Positions 35,691-44,298 of a stretch of DNA of 64,000 bases are shown piece by piece (positions within the stretch are counted from its first letter, which is position 1; the number at the start of each line of letters is the position of its first letter). The translations under genes and the position numbers were made by a program. Source of the DNA: Sphingobacteriaceae bacterium (GTDB lineage Bacteria; Bacteroidota; Bacteroidia; Sphingobacteriales; Sphingobacteriaceae); the NCBI GenBank assembly GCA_903642215.1, contig CAHJWG010000009.1, forward strand, positions 141,593-205,592, in the 5' to 3' direction. The notes under the pieces are model-generated. The model was not told the DNA's origin. It saw nothing but the letters and a program-made list of their open reading frames with translations, and did no database searches.

Positions 35691-38087
35691 CTCACTCCTC
35701 AAACTTTTCACCGGATTGGCCAATGCTGCTTTTACCGCCTGAAAACTGATGGTAAGGAGGGCGATTAAAATAGCCAAGCCACCTGCTGCAGCAAAAACCC
35801 ACCATCTAATAGCAATACGATAAGCAAAACCTTGCAGCCATTGGTGCATAAAATACCAGGCAAGCGGAGAGGCCACCAGTACGGCAATCAGGGTTAACTT
35901 TAAAAAATCTTTTGTAATCAGAGCGACAATTCCGCTTACACCGGCACCTAAAACTTTACGAATGCCAATTTCTTTTGTGCGTTGCATGGTGGTAAAAGCT
36001 ACCAAACCAAACAAACCTAAGCAAGCCAATAAAATGGCAAGTATGGAAAAAGTGCTGAAAACTTTGGCTGATCTTTGTTCTGAAATGTACAAACTGTTGT
36101 AATCATCATCCAGGAAACGGTATTCAAACGGCATTGATGGTGCGCGTTCTTTCCACAAATTCTGTAAAGAATTTATGGTGGCTGGCAAGTTTTTTCCGCT
36201 TACCCTGATAAAGAAATCGTTTGTATAATTCCGGTCTAAAAACAGCATGAGCGGGCCAATCGGCTGGTGAAAAGATGAAAAGTGAAAATCTTTGACAACT
36301 GCTTTTATCACACCGGGGAAGTTTTTTTCGACCGTTTTTCCAACCGCTTGTTCCGGTGTCCAGCCAAAAGCTTTTACCGCGGTTTCATTCAAAATAAAAG
36401 CATACTTGAAGTTTTTACTTTGATTTGCCGTATCTGCAAGCTTTAAATCAGCACGGGTAAAATCAGTTCCGGCAATAATTTTCATGCCCATTGTTTTCAT
36501 AAAACCTAAATCTGATGGCAGGGCGGTAATATCCAAACTAACCTTGCCATGGCCGGTTTCTGCACTGATGCCATCGCCCCAACGCACAAAAGTTGGCGTT
36601 GCATTGGCACCGCTCACACTGATTACTTGTGGCAGTCTGCTGATTTCTGCTTTAATCGGTTCATAATTCTCCCTTACCTGCTGTGTAATCGGCAATACCA
36701 AAATGTGTTCTTTATCATAACCCAGATCTTTACTTTGAATATAATTGAGTTGTTGCAGGATGATTATCGTGGCAATAATCAGAAATATGGAAACTGCAAA
36801 TTGGAAAATAATTAACGATTTCCGGAAAGTTCCGCCGGAAGAAGAAAGCCGCAATCCGGATTTTAAAATATGAATGATCCCGGTATTGGAAAGTATAAAT
36901 GCCGGATATGCGCCCGAAGAAAAAGCGATTGCAATAAATAAAATTATCACCGTAAAAAATGGAATAGGCTTCAACATCAAAGAAAATGATAGTGTTTTGC
37001 CGGTTAACTGATTAAAATATGGTAGAAGAATTGCTGAAAGTATAATTGCGATAACGAGCGACAACAATGTAAGCAAAAATGATTCACCTATAAACTGTCT
37101 GAAAAGCTGTGATTTTTCTGCACCCAGAACTTTTCTGATACCAATCTCGGCACTCCGGGCACTTGATTGCACAGTGGCCAGGTTTGTATAGTTGATACAG
37201 GCGATAACCAGTATCAGCAAAGCAATAATACCAAGTATGTACACTGTAGTGATGCTGCCACTTGGTTCCAAACCATCCAATTGCGAATATAAGTGAACGC
37301 TAAGCAGAGGTTCAAGATTGTAAAGTAGCGGACTGTTGTTTTCTAATTTCAGCTCACTTTTGCTGATGCCGAGCATATAAGAGTTTAACTGTTGCTGGAA
37401 ACTTTTCAGTTCGTCCTTGTTTTTCAGCAATAAGTAGGTTGTATAATTTGCCGTCCACCATTCTTCGGTTTTTGCTGCCTGAAGCGATGTAAACGAAGCA
37501 ATAAAATCGTATTTAATTTGAGAATTCTCCGGCGCATCGGCAACTACTCCCGTCACGGTATAAGTTTTATCGCCCCAGGTTGTAACACTTAATATCTTTC
37601 CAATCGGATCAATATGTTGAAAATATTTTTCTGCTGTTTTTGCGGTAATAATAATTTGATTCGACGCATTTAAAGCTGTTTTCGGATTCCCGCGGATTAG
37701 TTTGAAAGAGAAAATATTAAAAACTGAAGCATCTGCGAAAAGGAAGTTTTTTTCATGAAACATTTCCTGACCATTTTTAACAATTGCCTCACTATTCATC
37801 AGCCTGACATAATCCTGAACCTGCGGGAAGGTGCGTGATAATTGCGGGCCGGCTTTCGTACCGGTTAAGGCAACTTTTTGGCTGCCGCCATCGCCGTATT
37901 GCATGGTCATGCGGACAATCCGATCGGCCTTTTCATTAAACCTGTCGTAACTTAGTTCGTTGATAACAAACAAACTAATGAGCAGGCAACTGACTAAACC
38001 AGCCGTTAAACCTATAATGTTGATTAACGTGAATAATTTACTTTTTTGCAGCCTTCGCAATGCAATTTTGAAATAATTTCTAATCAT
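35688..38087 (-). CDS. Double FtsX/MacB-type ABC permease, array copy 8
   Basis: 799 residues from ATG 38085-38087 (MIRNYFKIALRRLQKSK); the frame continues 18 codons upstream through intergenic repeat sequence, including a 14-mer reading toward the gene, so that extension is rejected. Loops: RSAEIGIRKVLGAE and QRTKEIGIRKVLGAG. The second periplasmic domain includes NETAVKAFGWTPEQAVG and a KAVVKDFHFSSF phrase, canonical for the family. Features are otherwise as in copy 1. Confidence 0.88.
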   Translation of the reverse strand: MIRNYFKIALRRLQKSKLFTLINIIGLTAGLVSCLLISLFVINELSYDRFNEKADRIVRMTMQYGDGGSQKVALTGTKAGPQLSRTFPQVQDYVRLMNSEAIVKNGQEMFHEKNFLFADASVFNIFSFKLIRGNPKTALNASNQIIITAKTAEKYFQHIDPIGKILSVTTWGDKTYTVTGVVADAPENSQIKYDFIASFTSLQAAKTEEWWTANYTTYLLLKNKDELKSFQQQLNSYMLGISKSELKLENNSPLLYNLEPLLSVHLYSQLDGLEPSGSITTVYILGIIALLILVIACINYTNLATVQSSARSAEIGIRKVLGAEKSQLFRQFIGESFLLTLLSLVIAIILSAILLPYFNQLTGKTLSFSLMLKPIPFFTVIILFIAIAFSSGAYPAFILSNTGIIHILKSGLRLSSSGGTFRKSLIIFQFAVSIFLIIATIIILQQLNYIQSKDLGYDKEHILVLPITQQVRENYEPIKAEISRLPQVISVSGANATPTFVRWGDGISAETGHGKVSLDITALPSDLGFMKTMGMKIIAGTDFTRADLKLADTANQSKNFKYAFILNETAVKAFGWTPEQAVGKTVEKNFPGVIKAVVKDFHFSSFHQPIGPLMLFLDRNYTNDFFIRVSGKNLPATINSLQNLWKERAPSMPFEYRFLDDDYNSLYISEQRSAKVFSTFSILAILLACLGLFGLVAFTTMQRTKEIGIRKVLGAGVSGIVALITKDFLKLTLIAVLVASPLAWYFMHQWLQGFAYRIAIRWWVFAAAGGLAILIALLTISFQAVKAALANPVKSLRSE

Positions 38088-38109
38088 GACTTTAGCTTTT
38101 TTATAACTA

Positions 38110-38123
38110 ATGCTTCTTTTATC
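38110..38123 (-). repeat. 14-mer GATAAAAGAAGCAT, exact copy
   Basis: Exact copy 22 bp upstream of the permease 8 ATG, pointing at it. It is followed on the plus strand by GATGTTTTTTAGCCCC, as also near 35578 and 32974. Confidence 0.9.
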
Positions 38124-38133
38124 GATGTTTTTT

Positions 38134-38243
38134 AGCCCCACCTAACCTCCCCGAAGGGGAGGAATTATGGCGGAGACCTTTATAGTTTTCTATGATCTGC
38201 CCTGCAAAGCCCTCTCCTGTGGAGAGGGTTTGGGTGAGGCTTT
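38134..38243. repeat. ~100-bp palindromic element, copy 3
   Basis: Termini AGCCCCACCTAACCTCCCC and GGGTTTGGGTGAGGCTTT, both with internal mini-hairpins (CCCCGAAGGGG, CTCTCCTGTGGAGAG). The middle differs from copies 1 and 2. Confidence 0.8.
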
Positions 38244-38271
38244 ATTAGTAAGCGGTGCGGTAACTTTGCAA

Positions 38272-38306
38272 ATAGCTGATAGCTGACACCCAATTACTAA
38301 AAGCTT
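38272..38306. repeat. AGCTGATAGC-type repeat after permease 9
   Basis: ATAGCTGATAGCTGACACC followed by AATTACTAAAAGCTT just before the permease 9 stop. Confidence 0.5.
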
Positions 38307-38310
38307 CTCC

Positions 38311-40707
38311 TCATTCACTCCGCAAACTCTTCACCGGGTTAGCCAATGCTGCTTTTATCGCTGTATATCCACTTGTTAACCAGGATATAAACAAAGAACA
38401 AATAATGGTAACTGCAAAAAAGCCTGGGCCAATACTAATGCGGTAAGTATATTGCTGCAGCCATTGGTGCATAAAATACCAGGCAATAGGGGAAGCGATG
38501 AGAAAAGCAATCAAAATAAGTACTGTAAACTCTTTTGATAGCATGGTTACAATATCGCGAACGGGCGCGCCCAAAACTTTACGGATGCCAATTTCTTTCC
38601 GGCGTTGTACAGCCATAAAGGAAATCAAACCATACAAACCAAGGCAGGAAATAAAGATGGCGATACCCGAAAATATCTTATACAGTTGCGAAAGCTGGTT
38701 TTCCCTTTTATAATAATCAGCGATAGACTGGTCTAAAAAACTGTACTCAAATACATAATCGGGGAAGTATTTATTCCATATATTTTGCATATCTGCCAAA
38801 ACAGTTTTTACATGGCTCATATCTATTTTAATATTTACCATACCATACGCACTTTTATTGGTTGTTAGCACGACCGGACCGATAGGATCACGCAAGGAGT
38901 TAACATGGAAATCTTTTATAACGCCTACAACCGGACAAAACTTTCCATTCACGTTGATTTGTTTCCCCAGGATATCATTTGGGTTTTGGATACCCAGATT
39001 TTTCGCTACTGTTTCGTTCACAACAAATTCACGCATCGTGTCGGACGGAAAATAAGCCCTGCCGGCAACGAAAGCAAAATTATACAATCGAAAATAATTC
39101 CCGTCGGCAGGCTTTATAGAAACAACCATATCGGAATGTTTCGTGCTATTGATTTTTGTTTGCAAATCAGTGTACCAGCCGCCTTCGCCTGATGGTGTAA
39201 ATGTGCTGAAACTCACATTTGTAATACCGGGCAATTTATTTAATTCATTATGAAGCAAATCCATTTTTGTACGGCTCAAGCTATCGCCGGGAAAACCTGC
39301 ATTGATGATGGCCACTTTGGTAAATCCCATATTTGCCGTTATGAAATAATCCATCTGTGATGCCACGATCAGCGTACCAATAATGAGTGCCTGTGCAATT
39401 ACAAATTGAAATATAACCAGTGCTCGCCTCAAGGTAATTCCTTTACTGTTAGAATTAATGGCATTCTTTAAAACACTCACCGGTTTAAAACCAGACAATA
39501 TCAACGCCGGGTAGAAACCCGATAAAAAGATAACCAGCAATAAAACACCAGCCAGCAGGAAGATAGATTGTGCACCAAATAAGGCAGATAAGTGTAATTT
39601 AATATCGAGAATGTGGTTTATAAAAGGTAGGCAAACAAAAACAAAAAGTAGCGAACTCATGAATGCAAGTACTATAGTGATGCCGGTTTCCCCCAGAAAT
39701 TGAAATACCAATTGCAAACGGCTGCCACCAAGTACCTTTCTTACACCTACTTCACGTGCACGATTAATTGCTTGGGCTGTTGTAATATTAATAAAATTTA
39801 CGCAAGCGATAATCAACAGAAATAAGCCGATCAGGCTCAGTCCCCAAATCAGATCTTTGCTAAATGTCCGCCCGGTAAAATTTTCATACCGATCATCAAA
39901 ATGTACTTCTTTTAACGGTTGAAATTGTAAATCATAACCCGGGTTTACCGGCTTAATGTGTTTCTCTGTAAACGCAGCCAACAATTGCTTAACCTGAGCG
40001 AGAGAAGCATTATCATTTAGTTGTACGAAACAGTAATTGGCATCATCGATGCTACTCCAGTCATTTGGCCTTAATCTGTTTTTTAGGGTGATATAGGATA
40101 TTACGATGCTTAATGGAAAATCGGTATTAACAGGAGGATTATTCAAGATACCTGTTATTTTCATGTTGTTGCCATACAACCTGATTGTTTTGTTGATGGC
40201 CGTTTTCCAGTCACCAAAATATTTGTTCGCAACATCTTTTGTAAGGAGTACGGTATTAGGTTCCCGCAAAGAGTTTTTGATATCTCCGGATATTAAACCA
40301 AAATTAAATATTTGGAAAAACTCGGGTTCTGCAGTAAATACTTTTTGTTCTTTAAATTTTTTTATCACCGAACCATCAGCAGCGGTTATATTGACTTGTA
40401 CATTATTATCACCAAAAATGGCTGCAGTATTTTTAAGCTGAGGAAGTTCAGTACGCAAACCTATTGTAACCGGGAACGGAACACCAGAACGGTATTCGGG
40501 ATTAACCGAATTTTTCCCTATCCGTACAACCCGGTAGATGTTGTTTTTTTGGAGATGAAAATCGTCAAAGCTTTGTTCATATTGTATAACCAGAAATATC
40601 AATAGGAAAGTAGTAAACCCAACCATCAACCCGGAAATGTTGATAACCGAGTTGCTTTTATGCCTTAGTAAGTTTCTAACAGCAGTTTTGAAATAATTTT
40701 TGAACAT
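38311..40707 (-). CDS. Double FtsX/MacB-type ABC permease, array copy 9
   Basis: 798 residues, MFKNYFKTAVRNLLRHKSNS at the start. After TM1 it has IQYEQSFDDFHLQKNNIYRV. Loops are RAREVGVRKVLGGS and QRRKEIGIRKVLGAP. It resembles copy 12 on the other side of the divergence point more than its direct neighbours: both carry EPEFFxIFNF, NT-V/I-x-x-T-x-x-x-A-x-KYF, TGILxNxPxNTD and an RTKMDLLHNEL/KMSTLKSRL-type phrase at the start of the second periplasmic domain. It is the permease nearest to the ATPase gene. Confidence 0.88.
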   Translation of the reverse strand: MFKNYFKTAVRNLLRHKSNSVINISGLMVGFTTFLLIFLVIQYEQSFDDFHLQKNNIYRVVRIGKNSVNPEYRSGVPFPVTIGLRTELPQLKNTAAIFGDNNVQVNITAADGSVIKKFKEQKVFTAEPEFFQIFNFGLISGDIKNSLREPNTVLLTKDVANKYFGDWKTAINKTIRLYGNNMKITGILNNPPVNTDFPLSIVISYITLKNRLRPNDWSSIDDANYCFVQLNDNASLAQVKQLLAAFTEKHIKPVNPGYDLQFQPLKEVHFDDRYENFTGRTFSKDLIWGLSLIGLFLLIIACVNFINITTAQAINRAREVGVRKVLGGSRLQLVFQFLGETGITIVLAFMSSLLFVFVCLPFINHILDIKLHLSALFGAQSIFLLAGVLLLVIFLSGFYPALILSGFKPVSVLKNAINSNSKGITLRRALVIFQFVIAQALIIGTLIVASQMDYFITANMGFTKVAIINAGFPGDSLSRTKMDLLHNELNKLPGITNVSFSTFTPSGEGGWYTDLQTKINSTKHSDMVVSIKPADGNYFRLYNFAFVAGRAYFPSDTMREFVVNETVAKNLGIQNPNDILGKQINVNGKFCPVVGVIKDFHVNSLRDPIGPVVLTTNKSAYGMVNIKIDMSHVKTVLADMQNIWNKYFPDYVFEYSFLDQSIADYYKRENQLSQLYKIFSGIAIFISCLGLYGLISFMAVQRRKEIGIRKVLGAPVRDIVTMLSKEFTVLILIAFLIASPIAWYFMHQWLQQYTYRISIGPGFFAVTIICSLFISWLTSGYTAIKAALANPVKSLRSE

Positions 40708-40819
40708 ACATTTCTTATTAATCGATGGAGTGAATTTATAGTAAAAGTTGTTTAGATGCAGGTTTTAAAAAGTAGCATGTACTAAAAAAACTGATATTAT
40801 AAAAAAATTCAAATAATTG

Positions 40820-41251
40820 TTAATCAATGATTTCAATCATATCAACTTGTGATACTTTAGTTTTCAAGTTATTTGAATATTGAATTTTTATAAATTTAAA
40901 ACTGGTTAATCCGCCGGCTTTAAAATTCTGTGTTATACAATTTGGCAATTTGATGTTTCCTTTGGCAGTTCTAATTCTGTTCCTTCCAATAATTCCAAAG
41001 TAACTTTTACCAATTTCAAGTTTATCAAACGTTAATTGGACATTTTCATGAGCTAAAAATTGGCATGTATTAATTAGTTCTTCCCGAGAAGTGCTCTTAT
41101 CAAATAAAATAACTGTTCTAATAATTCTGTCTCCATTTACAACTATAGTAGTTCTCGCAATTGGTCTCGGTAGTTGTTCATCATTACATCTCCAAACAAA
41201 AGAGGATAAAAGAAGCATTCCAACTATAGCAAGCAAGAATAGTTTTTTCAT
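40820..41251 (-). CDS. Small exported protein of unknown function
   Basis: 143 residues. The N-terminus MKKLFLLAIVGMLLLSSFVWRC is a signal sequence. Cys22 follows VWR, a poor lipobox, so secretion rather than lipidation is as likely. The mature part has strands and two conserved-looking cysteines (Cys61-like in NTCQFLA and Cys106-like in PNCITQ). No family is recognised. It sits between permease 9 and the ATPase gene on the same strand and could belong to the export operon. An exact 14-mer (41205) falls within the signal-peptide codons, the only exact copy inside a coding region. Confidence 0.6.
   Translation of the reverse strand: MKKLFLLAIVGMLLLSSFVWRCNDEQLPRPIARTTIVVNGDRIIRTVILFDKSTSREELINTCQFLAHENVQLTFDKLEIGKSYFGIIGRNRIRTAKGNIKLPNCITQNFKAGGLTSFKFIKIQYSNNLKTKVSQVDMIEIID
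41205..41218 (+). repeat. 14-mer GATAAAAGAAGCAT, exact copy inside a coding region
   Basis: Exact copy antisense to the small exported protein, where the opposite strand encodes MLLLS of its signal peptide. Confidence 0.85.
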
Positions 41252-41328
41252 GATTTACAAGGTTTGAACTATTTAAAAAGAGTTAAAATAATAAGACCTA
41301 ATGTTGCTAATTTCTCACCTACAAACCC

Positions 41329-42006
41329 TCACACCAACAAATTCTCCGTAACCGTTTGCCCGTCCAGCATCCGGATAATCCGGTGACTGTAACGTGCATC
41401 ATGTTCCGAGTGCGTAACCATTACAATCGTAGTTCCCTGCTCGTTCAGTTCGGTTAAAAGCTGCATCACTTCGTTACCGTTGGATGAATCAAGGTTACCT
41501 GTCGGCTCATCCGCTAAAATTAGTTTTGGGTTGTTAACTACGGCTCGCGCTACGGCAACACGCTGCTGCTGTCCGCCCGAAAGCTGCTGCGGGAAGTGGT
41601 TGCGGCGGTGCATAATCTGCATTTTATCTAAAACCACATCAACTCGTTTTTTACGTTCGGCACTGTCTACGCCCAGATAAATCAGCGGCAGTTCTACGTT
41701 TTCAAAAACGGTCAGCTCATCAATCAAATTGAAACTCTGGAACACAAAACCGATGTTGCGTTTGCGCAGATCGGCACGTTTGCGTTCGTTAAAACCGGCT
41801 ACTTCAATGTTGTTGAACATAAAGCTGCCGCCGTCCGGGTCGTCCAGCAAACCTAAAATGTTGAGCAAAGTAGATTTGCCGCAGCCAGAAGGTCCCATTA
41901 CGGCCACGAATTCGCCGTCGTTTACATGGATGGTTAATTTGTTAAGGGCAGAAGTTTCAATGTCTTCTGTCCGGTAAATTTTTTCGAGTTCTGTAATTTT
42001 TATCAT
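41329..42006 (-). CDS. ABC transporter ATPase, LolD/MacB type
   Basis: 225 residues, a single nucleotide-binding domain: Walker [10 protein letters not shown] (38-46), Q-loop FVFQSFNL, signature [14 protein letters not shown], Walker [14 protein letters not shown] and the switch VTHSEHD. The EPTGNLDS sequence and length mark the MacB/LolD/FtsE subfamily that powers FtsX-fold permeases. It is the only ATPase in the window. With permeases on both sides and an HlyD-type adaptor gene upstream, it is probably their shared energiser, acting as a homodimer at the inner-membrane face. The gene is separated from the adaptor gene by the four-helix-bundle insert on the opposite strand. Confidence 0.92.
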   Translation of the reverse strand: MIKITELEKIYRTEDIETSALNKLTIHVNDGEFVAVMGPSGCGKSTLLNILGLLDDPDGGSFMFNNIEVAGFNERKRADLRKRNIGFVFQSFNLIDELTVFENVELPLIYLGVDSAERKKRVDVVLDKMQIMHRRNHFPQQLSGGQQQRVAVARAVVNNPKLILADEPTGNLDSSNGNEVMQLLTELNEQGTTIVMVTHSEHDARYSHRIIRMLDGQTVTENLLV

Positions 42007-42043
42007 GAGAGGAAGGTTTGAGGTATGGGGTTAGAGGTTTGAG
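42007..42043. repeat. Left heptamer arm flanking the four-helix-bundle gene
   Basis: GAGGAAGGTTTGAGGTATGGG type heptamers starting right at the ATPase start codon. The sequence is complementary to the heptamer block at 42461-42553 on the other side of the gene. Confidence 0.7.
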
Positions 42044-42102
42044 CCTAAGCGGATACCTGTTCAGTTTAAATTTATTTTAAATTAATTTATTATGTTTAAA
42101 GT

Positions 42103-42459
42103 ATGCGTAATTATTCTGAATTATTGGTTTGGCAAAAGAGCCACGAATTAACTTTGAAAATATATAAAACCAGTTTTTCTTTTCCTAAGGAGGAAATATA
42201 TGATTTAACCTCACAAATGCGGCGGTCGAGTTCTTCAATTCCAACCAACATTGCTGAAGGTTGCGGTAGAGATAGTAATGCTGAAATGAAACAGTTTCTT
42301 ATCATATCTTCTGGTTCAAGTTCTGAGTTAGAATATCAATTATTATTGATTAAAGATTTAAATTATATAAGCGAAGTTTTGTACCTGGAACTTTCAGCAG
42401 CTGTAGTTGAAATTAGAAAAATGATCAGAGCATTCATCAAAGCCTTACCTCAAGCCTAA
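42103..42459 (+). CDS. Four-helix-bundle (S23 / 23S rRNA intervening-sequence type) protein
   Basis: 118 residues. The sequence YSELLVWQKSHELTLKIYKTS, FPKEEIYDLTSQMRRSSSSIPTNIAEGCGR and ELEYQLLLIKDLNYI is the hallmark of the four-helix-bundle family first known from intervening sequences in 23S rRNA and related to the Avd accessory protein of diversity-generating retroelements. Its biochemical role is unresolved; Avd binds nucleic acid and reverse transcriptase. It is inserted, in reverse orientation, between the ATPase and adaptor genes, and complementary heptamer repeats enclose it. That matches the hairpin-with-ORF layout of rRNA intervening sequences and suggests a mobile unit. No reverse transcriptase or target gene is present. 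Confidence 0.85.
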   Translation: MRNYSELLVWQKSHELTLKIYKTSFSFPKEEIYDLTSQMRRSSSSIPTNIAEGCGRDSNAEMKQFLIISSGSSSELEYQLLLIKDLNYISEVLYLELSAAVVEIRKMIRAFIKALPQA

Positions 42460-42460
42460 C

Positions 42461-42553
42461 ACCTCATGCCCCCGCACCTCAAACCCCATACCTCGAACCC
42501 CATACCTCATACCTCATACCTCGAACCTCATACCTCGAACCTCATACCTCACT
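42461..42553. repeat. Right heptamer arm: eleven consecutive 7-bp units
   Basis: From 42477 to 42553 the sequence divides without gaps into 7-mers: CCTCAAA, CCCCATA, CCTCGAA, CCCCATA, CCTCATA (twice), CCTCGAA, CCTCATA, CCTCGAA, CCTCATA, CCTCACT. The block ends inside the adaptor gene's stop region (stop at 42549-42551). Confidence 0.85.
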
Positions 42554-43802
42554 TCCCCAACACTAACTCCTGCATCGTTCCGTAATTTTCGTAGCTGCTC
42601 GTAACCACTTTATCGCCGGGTTTTAAGCCTTGTAAAATTTCGTAATAATCCGGGTTTTGCCGGCCCAACTGCACATCAACTTTGTAAGCCGTTTTGCCAT
42701 CATCGCTCACTTTAAAAATCCAGTTACCGCCGGTTTGCTGGTAAAAGCCGCCTTTGGCAAGTAGCAGAGCTTTCGTTTCATCACCTAAAGCCAAGCGGAT
42801 TTGCAGCGTTTGTCCGCGGCGGATACCATCCGGAACTTTACCGATAAACTCCATATCTACCTGGAAACGGCCGTTGGTAACTTGTGTAAAAACCTTTTTT
42901 ATTTTCAGTTTATAGGTTTTGTCGGAGAAGTCGAAATCGCCGGTCAGGCCGGTAAAAATGCGGGAAATGTAGTGTTCGTCCACATCAACCCGAACCTTAA
43001 ATCCGCTTAAAACATCAATCTGGCCCAACCGTTCGCCCTGGTGTTTATTCTGCCCAACTTCTGCATCCATGGAAGTTAACTGGCCGTCAACCGGCGCGCG
43101 GACAATCAAATCGCCAACCTTTTGGCGCATTACAGCTAAAGCATTTTGCGTACGGTCGAACGATTGTTTCGACTGGTTCAATTCCTGTTTGGTGGAAACA
43201 GAATCTTGTTTTAAAATCTGCTGCGTTAATTTTTTACGTTTTACCTGATAATCATAAGCAATTTGCGATTGCTTAAATTCCTGTAAACCGATGGCTTTTT
43301 GCTCATACAAATGCTTGTTTAACAGGTACAAACGTTCGGATTCTTTAAAACCGTTGTCCACATCGGCCATCTGGTTTAACTTACTGATCGTGTTTTGCTG
43401 AGCCGCATTGCGCGAAATCTGCATCTGCGTTAATAAGTTAAAAACCGAAGTTTCCTGGTTCACCAAACTCAATTCCAGATCAGTATTTGCGAGTTTCATA
43501 ATCGGCTGGCCTTTTTTCATAATCGTGCCGTCTTCCACAAACTTCTGGTCAACCCTGCCGCCTTCATTTGCATCTAAATAAATCGTGGTAATCGGCATTA
43601 CCACGCCGTTAACCGGGATAAATTCCTGGAACGGGCCGTTTTTTACTTCGCTGATAGTGATGCGTTCGGTATCAACGTTCAACTTGGATTTACCGGAATT
43701 ACTATAATAGGCACCGCCGATTAATAAAACCAGGGCAGTAACGCCGCCGATTGTTAAAATCCGTTTGGTTGTCCATTTCTTTTTTGCTATAACTCTGTCC
43801 AC
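42549..43802 (-). CDS. HlyD/RND-type periplasmic adaptor (membrane fusion) protein
   Basis: About 417 residues using a GTG start at 43802 (reading (V)DRVIAKKKWTTKRIL). The frame extends 26 codons further to a TTG but shows no family resemblance there; neither start is ATG. One TM (about 15-33, ILTIGGVTALVLLIGGAYY) is followed by a biotinyl-lipoyl half-motif, a long alpha-helical hairpin (LELSLVNQETSVFNLLTQMQ ... QKVGDL), IVRAPVDGQLTSMDAEVGQ as the second lipoyl half, and C-terminal beta domains. Such adaptors link MacB-type pumps to a TolC-like outer-membrane channel, which is absent here. It is the likely adaptor for the shared ATPase and permease set. Confidence 0.85.
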   Translation of the reverse strand: MDRVIAKKKWTTKRILTIGGVTALVLLIGGAYYSNSGKSKLNVDTERITISEVKNGPFQEFIPVNGVVMPITTIYLDANEGGRVDQKFVEDGTIMKKGQPIMKLANTDLELSLVNQETSVFNLLTQMQISRNAAQQNTISKLNQMADVDNGFKESERLYLLNKHLYEQKAIGLQEFKQSQIAYDYQVKRKKLTQQILKQDSVSTKQELNQSKQSFDRTQNALAVMRQKVGDLIVRAPVDGQLTSMDAEVGQNKHQGERLGQIDVLSGFKVRVDVDEHYISRIFTGLTGDFDFSDKTYKLKIKKVFTQVTNGRFQVDMEFIGKVPDGIRRGQTLQIRLALGDETKALLLAKGGFYQQTGGNWIFKVSDDGKTAYKVDVQLGRQNPDYYEILQGLKPGDKVVTSSYENYGTMQELVLGK

Positions 43803-43905
43803 AATGCTTTTTTTATAAGGTATTTTTTGATGTTCTGTATTTTTGCAAATTGTATAGGCAAACCTGTGCCATTCAATCAACTATCTGTAAAACAATATTT
43901 TAGGT

Positions 43906-43919
43906 GATAAAAGAAGCAT
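43906..43919 (+). repeat. 14-mer GATAAAAGAAGCAT, exact copy (long form)
   Basis: Exact copy preceded by TTTTAGGT, in the divergent control region, pointing toward permease 10. Confidence 0.9.
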
Positions 43920-44148
43920 CAGCTTGTGCGTTTGTATTACAGGTAGTGTTCGGTTTCGATACAATACTTCGTAGAAATTAAATTTAATCAGGATTTTTCT
44001 TGCTGAAGAAAATTGAACTAAACAGCTGTTCGTAAACGGACACCTGGTGTTCGGCATCGAACGTTTTTTGAATCGATAAATATTGAATGTATTGATTTTC
44101 AACAAGTTGAATCGTTGGTATTAGTTGTGATAATAAAGAAACAAGCAA

Positions 44149-44180
44149 TTAGCTTTCAGCAATCAGCTATAACTTAGCTT
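44149..44180. repeat. AGCTGATAGC-type repeat in the divergent region
   Basis: TTAGCTTTCAGCAATCAGC followed by TATAACTTAGCT, a shortened member of the family. Confidence 0.45.
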
Positions 44181-44207
44181 GTAAAAAGCTGATACCAAAT
44201 TTATGAT

Positions 44208-44221
44208 GATAAAAGAAGCAT
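44208..44221 (+). repeat. 14-mer GATAAAAGAAGCAT, exact copy
   Basis: Exact copy 77 bp upstream of the permease 10 start, pointing at it. Confidence 0.9.
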
Positions 44222-44258
44222 GTAGCCGGATACCTCAACCTAAATTAAAACACACAAA

Positions 44259-44290
44259 CCGCTGAAAGCTGGTTGCCGACAGCCAAAACC
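44259..44290. repeat. AGCTGATAGC-type repeat before permease 10
   Basis: ACCGCTGAAAGCTGGTTGCC followed by GACAGCCAAAACC, almost identical to the repeat in the same position before permease 12 (49311). Confidence 0.55.
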
Positions 44291-44298
44291 TAAAGAAA

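Larger units (their letters stand above)
43803..44298. promoter_or_regulatory. Divergent control region of the export locus
   Basis: About 500 bp separate the minus-strand adaptor/ATPase side from the plus-strand permease 10-12/regulator side. It holds two exact 14-mers (43906, 44208), a diverged one (43803-43816, 12/14, next to the adaptor GTG) and two AGCTGATAGC-type repeats (44149, 44259). No sigma54 -24/-12 (GG-N10-GC) site was found by eye. The frames seen here have no supporting features. Confidence 0.5.

Noticed and set aside
42103..42459. Four-helix-bundle gene as part of a diversity-generating retroelement
   Set aside because: No reverse transcriptase, template repeat or variable-repeat target is visible in the window.
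42461..42553. Heptamer block as a CRISPR array
   Set aside because: Unit is 7 bp with no spacers and no cas genes nearby.
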